Source: DT-68 sp965263245
Lineage (GTDB): Bacteria; Bacillota_I; Bacilli_A; Mycoplasmatales; Metamycoplasmataceae
Reading direction: 5' to 3'
Assembly (NCBI GenBank): GCA_965263245.1
Contig: CBDHHR010001146.1
Location: 806,001 to 870,000 of the forward strand
DNA: 64,000 nt
Positions 57,303 through 64,000 of this stretch are shown here, piece by piece (the first letter of the stretch is position 1; each line of letters begins with the position of its first letter). The notes beneath the pieces are model-generated. The model saw only the letters and a list, made by a program, of their open reading frames with translations. It was not told where the DNA came from and did no database searches. The position numbers were made by a program, and so were the translations under genes.

Positions 57303-58737
57303 AATTAGGAATATTTTAAATAAAAAAAGAATAAAATTTAAAGAAAAAAATAATGAATTTCGTTTTAGAATTTTAAATAGAAAGATCAAAATAGAATTTA
57401 AAGGTAAAAAAATTATAACTTCGATTCTTGGTTATAATGGTTTAACTCCATTTTGTCATATTTTTAATATCAAAAATGAAAGAAGAGGACAAATTTGTTT
57501 AGACAATAATATAAATCTTTATCATGTTTATTGTTTTAAAGCTAATTATTTGAACATAATTAAAGAAATTATTCTTGAAAAAAATCATATAGAAAATTCA
57601 TTTAATGAATTAGAAAATCAAATAGAACCATCTCCTTTTGAAAAATGTTTATATCGTAAAATAAATGATGAAGAAATATTATTTATTAGTCAATTTTATT
57701 TTAAAAATTATAAATTAGATAATATAAAAATATTAGAAATTGAATGAAAAGGATTTAGATTTAGAAATTATGAACAACTTGCAAGATGTCTTAAAAAAGA
57801 AAAAATTGATTGAAATCAAGATAATTTAATAATTTTTAAATTCAATGATCTTAAAAAATGAATTTTTATTCCAAAAGATTCTAAAATGTCAAACATAATT
57901 TACTTTGTAGAAAACGTTTGTGATCCTCAAACATTAATGTATAAAACAGGAGCAAAAGTTAAAGAAAATAACTTAATTGTAATTGTGGGTCTTGGATCAC
58001 TTGGAAGTGAAATTTTTGAAAGATTTAAATTAGCTGGAAATATTAACTTTATACTTATTGATTTTGATTGATTAAAACCTAACAATGATTATCGTTGGGC
58101 ATATCCTACTTTTCTTATAAACCCTAATAAAAAATTTAAAGTTGAAATAATTAAAGCATATTTTAATTATTTAAACATCATTACTTTTAAAAAACATGTA
58201 GAAGAGATGAATATTAAAGAAATTGATTTAAGTAAATTTAAAAATGAAATAAATAAACTAATTTTCATTGATGCAACTGCCAAAAAAAGTAGTGAAATGA
58301 TCTCGCTTAAATTGTGATATGAACTTTCTAAAAAATACAATTTTAATCAATCTACATATAAACTAACATTTTTAGAAGATCATGGATTAGCACTCCATAC
58401 ATTTTCAGTTAATTATTATAATAATAATTTTCATGAATATTTTTCTTATAGCAATGAATTAAAAAGCTTTTCTGAAACATGAAAAGAAAATAAAATTTTA
58501 AAATTCAATAAAAACTATATTTTTGAGCAAGGATGTGTTGGGGAAACCCAGATTTATTCACAAAATTCAACTAAAAAACTAACGATTGATTCAACACATT
58601 TACTACATCAAAAAAATCAAAAAGATTATATTAAAATAAATCTTTTAACTAAATTAATTAATGATAAAAAAGAGGAGTGAAGTGAATATTATAAAAAAAA
58701 TAAAAATAATGTTACAAATGAAATTGACATTAAATAA
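57283..58737 (+). CDS. Cap2-like E2-E1 ubiquitin-transfer fusion of CBASS
   Basis: 484 residues with many TGA Trp codons. N-terminal ~150 residues are an E2-like domain with a candidate catalytic Cys72 (RRGQICLDNN); the C-terminal part is a ThiF/E1 adenylation domain: IVIVGLGSLGSE (GxGxxG, 236-241), ILIDFDWL, NDYRW, and E1 Cys418 in EQGCVGETQIYS. Cap2 activates the CD-NTase C terminus and conjugates it to a target, priming the synthase. Somewhat short for Cap2 (usually nearer 600). I chose ATG 57283, which overlaps the CD-NTase end and has AGGTG upstream. Confidence 0.82.
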
Positions 58738-59215
58738 TATAAAATATTTTGAAACAAGTAAATATCAAAAAATTTTATACAATGACACAATCTACAACAT
58801 TTCTAAAAAAATAATAAGTTTTATAAAAAAAGCAAGAGAAGAAGATTTTGAAAAGGGTGGTTTTTTAATTGGTTATAAAATAAAAGACGTTGAAGAATTT
58901 ACTATTAAGTGAATGTCGCTTCCAGTTAAAGAAGATGATTCTAGCAATGTTCATTTTCAAATAAGCAAAAAACATAAAAAAATTGTTAATCAATATTTGA
59001 AAAATTCTCATAAAAATTTAATTGTAATCGGAACATGACATACACATCCAAAAACTGTTCTAAAACCATCAATAGATGATTTATATCTTTATAAAAGAAT
59101 TTCAAAAAAATCTAATTTAAGATTTTCATTAAATATAATTACAACATTAAACAAAACAAATTTTATGATTTATGACAATTTAAAAAAGGAAATCAAAAAT
59201 GAAATTATTTTTTAG
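58682..59215 (+). CDS. Cap3-like JAB/JAMM isopeptidase of CBASS
   Basis: 177 residues from GTG 58682, which has GAGGAG just before it; an in-frame ATG at 58661 is the alternative. JAMM zinc site complete: Glu57 (EKGGFLIG), His120-x-His122 (GTWHTHP), Ser130 and Asp133 (KPSIDD), with exact H-x-H-x7-S-x2-D spacing. Cap3 cuts the CD-NTase off its targets, opposing Cap2. It overlaps Cap2 by 56 nt and the effector by 17 nt, so all four genes are translationally linked. Confidence 0.85.
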
Positions 59216-59975
59216 TGTTTTTTATGCAACTTTAGCAACTTTGATTGCTACTTTTATTATTAATATTTTGTTTTATTTTTTTGGTTTAATAAGTATTTTT
59301 TATAGATTTTTAAATTTTTTCAAAAACAATCAAAAAATTGTTTTTGTTTTTGAAAAACACCAACATATGGAACTTAGATGAAGAAATTATTGAAAAATAT
59401 TCAAACAAGATGGTTATAAAATAATAAGAATCAAAAACCAAAATAATAAAAACAATTGAAAAAAAATTAAAAAATATTTAAAAAAAGCAAATGATGTTTC
59501 AATAGCTGGTTATGCTAAAATTGAATATGCATTTTTTATTGGAATAATGAGTTCAAAAAAGGAAACAACAGTTTTTTATCTTACTCAAAATTCACAAATA
59601 AAAAAAATGGTTTTTAAAAATGATAGGTTCAATATTAAAAAATTAAGTGAAAATTCTTTTAAAGAAAAAGAATTAATAATTTTACAAAATAAAAAAAGTT
59701 TTAAAAATACTAAATCTAAAGAAATAATAGATATTTCTACTGAAAATGAACATCCTGAATCTCTTGAATATATTTTTGAAATAAAAAAGATAGCTAATGA
59801 AGTTGCTACTAAAAATAAAAATAAAGAAATAAAAATTCAGTTTATTGGTAAAACTATTTTTGCATTTGCATTTGCTCAGATATTTTCTTATGATGCATAT
59901 AATATTATTGTAGAAGATTGCAAAGAAAAATGTAGAATAGTAAATTTAAAAAATATAATTAATGATAAATATTAA
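59199..59975 (+). CDS. Membrane-anchored SAVED-like CBASS effector
   Basis: 258 residues. Residues ~4-38 are strongly hydrophobic (one long or two short membrane helices). The soluble part resembles a SAVED (CARF-related) sensor: KIVFVFEKHQ, then VSIAGYAKIEYAFFIGIM, which fits the GlaxIPlaxxlG pattern, and near the end IKIQFIGKTIFAFAFAQIF, which fits ihlFgxxPxalAfalG. In known CBASS, transmembrane-SAVED proteins are triggered by a cyclic oligonucleotide and damage the membrane. Similarity is judged by eye; the operon position is the stronger evidence. Ribosome site AAAAAAGGA. Confidence 0.65.
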
Positions 59976-60010
59976 TATTTATCAAAATAACAAAATTATT
60001 AAATAAAAAA

Positions 60011-60086
60011 CCACTAGACATAACACTTCTTGATGTGGCTGCTACATTCCTGTCCTGACCAAGTTACAAGGTTATTATTCTAATGG
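60011..60086 (-). ncRNA. ffs: SRP RNA (4.5S, bacterial small type)
   Basis: 76 nt. Domain IV is unmistakable on the minus strand: TTGGTCAGGACAGG, then AATGTAGCAGCCA (consensus GGTCAGGtccGGAAggaAGCAGCCA). The ends pair as CCATTAGA/TCTAGTGG. TATAAT at 60094-60099 is 7 nt before the 5' end and a T run follows the 3' end. It forms the signal recognition particle with Ffh. Tail-to-tail with the CBASS effector. Confidence 0.9.
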
Positions 60087-60405
60087 TAATAGAATTATAT
60101 TCAAAAAAACTTTTAATAATATTTATTTTTTAAACTTATGTTAGACTAAAGTAATAATTTCACACATTTTATTATATTTATGTAGAAATATTAAAGGCAA
60201 TAATATTAAAATAGAATTTATTTATTTTTATTACGGATTTTATCTAGTTTTTTGTTAATGTTATCAATATTATTTTTATTTTTCCTCATAGTAAATCTTT
60301 CTATAATAAATTTTATGGAAACTTATTGCTTTGTTTTTACACTTCAAAAACAAATGGAAACATTATTAATGTGTTTCAATAAAAATTCTAGTTGTTAAAA
60401 TTATT
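60087..60405. other. Intergenic region ffs / coiled-coil gene
   Basis: Contains the ffs -10 box, a possible 23-codon minus-strand frame (60220-60291, MRKNKNNIDNINKKLDKIR, unsupported), a repeat at ~60315-60337 matching the end of the DUF2779 gene, and a hairpin at 60357-60377 (GAAACA...TGTTTC) that could end the coiled-coil gene. Confidence 0.5.
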
Positions 60406-60927
60406 TTAAGATAAACCAAGTTCTTTTTTCATTGTGGGAGTATTTTTCATAGCAGTAATGTCTTTTTTAATGTTAACAATGTCTTTTTTCATAACTACAA
60501 TGTCTTTTTTCATAACAGTAATGTCTTTTTTCATAACTACAATGTCTTTTTTAATGTTAACAATGTCTTTTTTCATAACTACAATGTCTTTTTTAATTTC
60601 AACAATTTCTTGTTTCATAATAATAATGTCTTTTTCAACTTTTTCTTTAAAAGGAATGAAAGTTTTTTGATTTCAATCTTTAAATCATTTAGGAGTTTTA
60701 TTTTCAAAATTTTCATTTAATCTAGTAATTTTTTTATTGATTTTAGTTTCAAATTCTTTAAATCACTTTGGAGGTTTTGACATATCTTCTTCTTCTCCTT
60801 TAAATTTTCCTTTAATTTTTATTTCAACATCATCATCTTTTTCATGTTCTAGTTTGTTGACTGAAACAATTCTGTTTTTTGAATTTCTTCATATTTTAAT
60901 TAGTTTACTAAAGTTAATTATAAACAT
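60406..60927 (-). CDS. Heptad-repeat coiled-coil protein
   Basis: 173 residues. The first ~100 residues are charged, with the block PPKWFKEFETKINKK and a related PKWFKDWNQK. Residues ~104-165 are in-frame 7-residue repeats (IVVMKKD, IVNIKKD, ITVMKKD), encoded by 21-bp tandem repeats at ~60440-60600; an ideal coiled coil. Recalls DUF16-like coiled-coil families of mycoplasmas, but not enough to name it. Ribosome site AAAGGAG. The function is unknown; heptad number could vary by slippage. Confidence 0.75.
60440..60600. repeat. 21-bp tandem repeats in the coiled-coil gene
   Basis: About seven imperfect copies of ATGTCTTTTTTCATAACTAC(A) and variants, each encoding one heptad. Confidence 0.85.
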
Positions 60928-61231
60928 AAAAGTTGCTCCTTTCTTTTAAAAAGATAATAATTTTTAACATAAACTTACTTATGTAAAAACTTTTCTTCTA
61001 TTAATATATGTTTAAAAATAAAGAAGGTATTAAAAAATTATTAAAATATTTTTTTATTATACTCATGTAAAAATAACAAGAAAAATAATATTAAATTAAC
61101 TTAATATATTTTTATCACAAAATTTATGTAATTATTTATTGATGAAAATCATATTATCCTTACTTTTTGTTATAAAAAATTCTTTATGTAATCAAATTTA
61201 TAATAAATTATTAATTTAAAAAAATGGGAAC

Positions 61232-62935
61232 TTATTGCTTTGTTTCTCCATTTTTGTAGTACTTATTTTTTAAACTTAAAACAAAATCATAAACCATTAT
61301 CATCGCTCTAACATCATTTTCACAATATTTTTTTAATTTTTTTTCATATGATTTTCATTCCAAATCACCAATAATGTTTATGGACCTTTTTATGGCGATT
61401 TCCATTGCTATTAAACCATTTTGAATTTCTAAATTTTTATATTCTTGAATTTTTCTTGGAAGATGAATGTTATTTTGAGAAATGTGTTTTTCGATGTTTT
61501 TTATTGAATATTTTAATTTTTGGTCGCTTAGCATTACGGGTGGAACTTTATTTTTACCCAAAATTTTAAATAAATCCATTAAATCAACTGTTTTTTGCTC
61601 AATGTGGTTGAACATTTTTTCAAATTCAGAAGTTTTTTCATAATTTTGTTTTCTTAAAACTTCTAACATTTTTTTCATTTTTTTAATTTCGTAAGATCTA
61701 TTATAAACAACATAACAATCTCCATCTTCTGAATAAATGTTTTTAACAATTTCAAAAAAATCTTCATAAGAAATATTTTGTGGATCAAAAACAATGTTTA
61801 TGGGTTCGCCATTTTCAACATTTTTAACAGTTTTAATGATAGAAACTTGAAAAATAACTTGATCGTATGGACCATAACCTGTTAGTGGTGAAAAGGGTAA
61901 TGAGAAACCTTCAAAATCATACCAAATAACTTTATTAGCATTTTGAATCTTTTTTATTGTAGAGTTAAAAGTATTTAAATTTTGTTTAGAATCTAAAAAT
62001 AAATAATTGATTAAATTTTGTTTTTTTAAATCTAAAAACTGATCTAAAACTTTTGAACTAAAAAAACTTTTTGCATCTGAGTTTGTTTGGTTTAAAAATG
62101 TTTTAATGGCCTTTTTTTTAATTACTTTCCCACTAAATTGAGCAAATTCAAAATTTTTCTTTTCTAAGATAAGATCGATTTCTTTATTTTCGCCAAAATT
62201 AGTTATGTCTTTATCGATTTTTAAATCAAACGTTTTAATTTTTTGGTACGCGTTGATATTTTTAATGATTTCTTCAATTTTTTCATTGTTAAAATACATT
62301 TTTCTATTAATTAAAAAACTTATTTTTTTTAATTTATGAAAATTAATTTTAAATGTACTACCGGTTTTAGTCGGATGAATTTTATCTGTTGAAACTAAAC
62401 TAATTTCGTTTTTTTCATAAAGTTTTTCTCTTAAAATAAAAAGTTTAAAATTTTTTACTTCTGTAGATTTTGCAACAATTTCACTTTGTCATTTAAAATC
62501 AATTAAATAATCTAACCGGGTTTTTTTAGAATATTTTAAATTTATTAACGTTTTTTCTTTTGCGTCAAAAGCTGTTGGACAAGCAACGGCGTTTTCATAA
62601 ATAAAAACAGGTTTAATTAACATTTTTTCTGAATTTAAATTTTGCCTAGTTTTTCTAATTTTTTCTTCTATGGTTTTTCCGGTAATAAAAACACAATCAT
62701 AAGTTTTTTTTAAATGATCAAATAAATGCTTATCAATTTTATAAAATGATTTTGCAATTATTTGTCCGTAACTTTTTGGTTTTATTTCTAATACTTCATC
62801 TTTTAAAATGTCCCAAAGATCATTATCTTCATCAATTTCAAAATTTTCTTTATTTTTGAGTGAATTTCAAACAAAAAAAGGTTGACAGGTTAAATATTTA
62901 ATAAAGTGAATGATGCTAATGTATTTTTTGATCAT
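61232..62935 (-). CDS. DUF2779 domain protein
   Basis: 567 residues with TGA Trp codons. The N-terminal half carries a weak Cas4-like region (KHLFDHLKKTYDCVF, ENAVACPTAFDA, RLDYLIDFKW); the C-terminal half is DUF2779, an RNase H-like fold: VIWYDFEGFSLPFSP, then GPYDQVIFQVSI, YNRSYEIKKM, VDLMDLF and a final CENDVRAMIMVYDF. The D-E / D / D pattern suggests a 3'-5' exonuclease-like site. Its ATG overlaps the stop of the nuclease gene upstream (TAATG), so the two work together. Confidence 0.78.
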
Positions 62936-63759
62936 TATTTAATTTTACCCTCTTTAATTCATTTGTTTTTTAATGTTTCTCACTCTTTTTCGTTGTGTGG
63001 TTCAAGTCATTCTAAAAGTTCGGCGTCCAACATTTCATCATATTTTGGAGAAACGTTTGAACTAGTAAATTTATAATATCAATCTTTAACTTTTTTAATA
63101 TCATCCTTTGCTTGTAAAAAATTAACTTTAAAATTTCAGTTTTTGATCTTTCTTTTTTCGATCGGGTATTTTTTTGGATTTTCATAATCTTCATCTTTTA
63201 AAAATGTTGCCACAATTGAATAATGAGTTGCGTTCATTAAGTACGAATAAAGTTGTGCTTGTTTGTGATAAGCTGCTGGAATACCAAATTTTATTCATTT
63301 TTTAAAGTTTTTTTCATTAGTTGTTTTAATTTCTAAAATTTTATTATCTTCTTCAATATAACCATCTGGAAGTCCACCGACAACATCATCCTTGTTTTTA
63401 AAATAATCAAATTCATAATCTTCAGGTTTAAATGTTTGAACTTTTTTATTGGTAACTTTTTCAATTGCTTTTATAACTTTTGGTTCGATTATTGTACCAG
63501 CGTTAACATATTTTAGATCTAAAATTGGAACTCCAATTCATGCCATTCTACAATAAGCAGCAAAATTAGATTTAAATTTATCCACTAGTAAAACATCACC
63601 GATGGATGAACCTCCAATTTTTTTAAAACCAAAATTGTCCCAAAGTTTTTTGTTTACTAATTTTTGGTAAAAATTAGGTAAAAGTTGCACTATTTTTTCT
63701 TCTTTATTAACTATATAATCTATTCCGTTATAAAAATGTCTTTTAATGTGGTTAATCAT
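62935..63759 (-). CDS. Putative PD-(D/E)XK nuclease (MAGa7180-type)
   Basis: 274 residues with TGA Trp codons. YqaJ/exonuclease-like core: GGSSIGDVLLVDK, then GTIIEPKVIKAIE, GGLPDGYIEEDNKILEIKTT (D...ExK metal site), AAYHKQAQLYSYLM (Q-motif). Resembles the mycoplasma family annotated as MAGa7180 putative nuclease. One-base overlap with the DUF2779 gene. The role is unknown; DNA processing or recombination is plausible. Confidence 0.75.
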
Positions 63760-63805
63760 ATTTCAATTATACAATTTTAAATTATTTAATAATTCCTAAT
63801 TTTTT

Positions 63806-64000
63806 CTAGTTTGAAAAAGCTTCCAACATTGATTGGTTTTTTAATTCTTTTGTTGATGAATAATAAACTCAACCTGAAAGTGCTATTGTAATCATTATTG
63901 CGGTAATTATTTCCCAACCACTCATGTTTAAAGGTATTAATATGGAACCAAAACTTACGATTAATAATTTCATTGCAATTAAAATGGCAAAGATTATTGG
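63806..64000 (-). CDS. Membrane protein, C-terminal 64 residues only
   Basis: Open to the window edge. Two hydrophobic segments separated by PLNMSGWE, then a short polar tail (STKELKNQSMLEAFSN). One TGA Trp. Too little is visible to name it. Confidence 0.55.

Noticed and set aside
60440..60600. 21-bp tandem repeats resembling a CRISPR array
   Set aside because: No spacers; the repeats are contiguous, in frame, and encode heptads of a coiled coil.

Overview
The window is from a mollicute (Mycoplasma sensu lato). The DNA is very A+T rich and UGA is read as tryptophan in nearly every gene: polC, ktrB, infB, arcD and the CD-NTase only read through if TGA codes Trp. The complete arginine deiminase pathway (arcA, arcB, arcD, arcC), KtrAB, a p37-type ABC transporter and large variable surface proteins fit an arginine-fermenting species of the hominis/bovis type. 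I cannot fix the species from sequence alone.

Layout. 1-19.2 kb is housekeeping, mostly minus strand: ribF (cut by the window edge), truB, six tRNAs, ktrB/ktrA, an OmpR-like regulator, rnc, rpmB, the gmk-prpC-prkC-rsgA-rpe operon, rsmD/def, the rimP-nusA-infB-rbfA operon and polC. 19.5-29.7 kb is a surface-antigen array. Two giant membrane-anchored repeat proteins are each paired head-to-head with a tyrosine recombinase, followed by a truncated third surface gene against cdsA. 29.7-32.8 kb holds cdsA, uvrB and tRNA-His. 32.8-40.6 kb is a second, tandemly duplicated pair of surface proteins on the plus strand. Decayed leader copies and copied fragments of the neighbouring kinase gene's 3' end lie between them. 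40.6-45.5 kb is a p37-type ABC operon under a probable TPP riboswitch, ending in an unusual esterase-kinase fusion. 45.5-55.4 kb is housekeeping again: a DUF951 protein, rsmI, holB, tmk, the arc operon, ybaB and dnaX.

55.6-63.8 kb is an accessory region. It holds a dimeric-type dUTPase and what I read as a complete four-gene type II CBASS anti-phage system: CD-NTase, E2-E1 (Cap2), JAB protease (Cap3) and a membrane-anchored SAVED-like effector. The SRP RNA gene follows, then a heptad-repeat coiled-coil protein, a DUF2779 protein coupled to a PD-(D/E)XK nuclease, and a cut membrane protein.

The CBASS operon is the main discovery. Its four genes overlap, all key catalytic residues are visible, and the CD-NTase ends in a flexible tail with a terminal glycine, as Cap2-mediated conjugation needs. 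In the phase-variation region one of the two recombinases has lost a catalytic arginine. Many first genes of operons start 6-10 nt after a TATAAT box with no room for a Shine-Dalgarno site, which suggests common leaderless translation.
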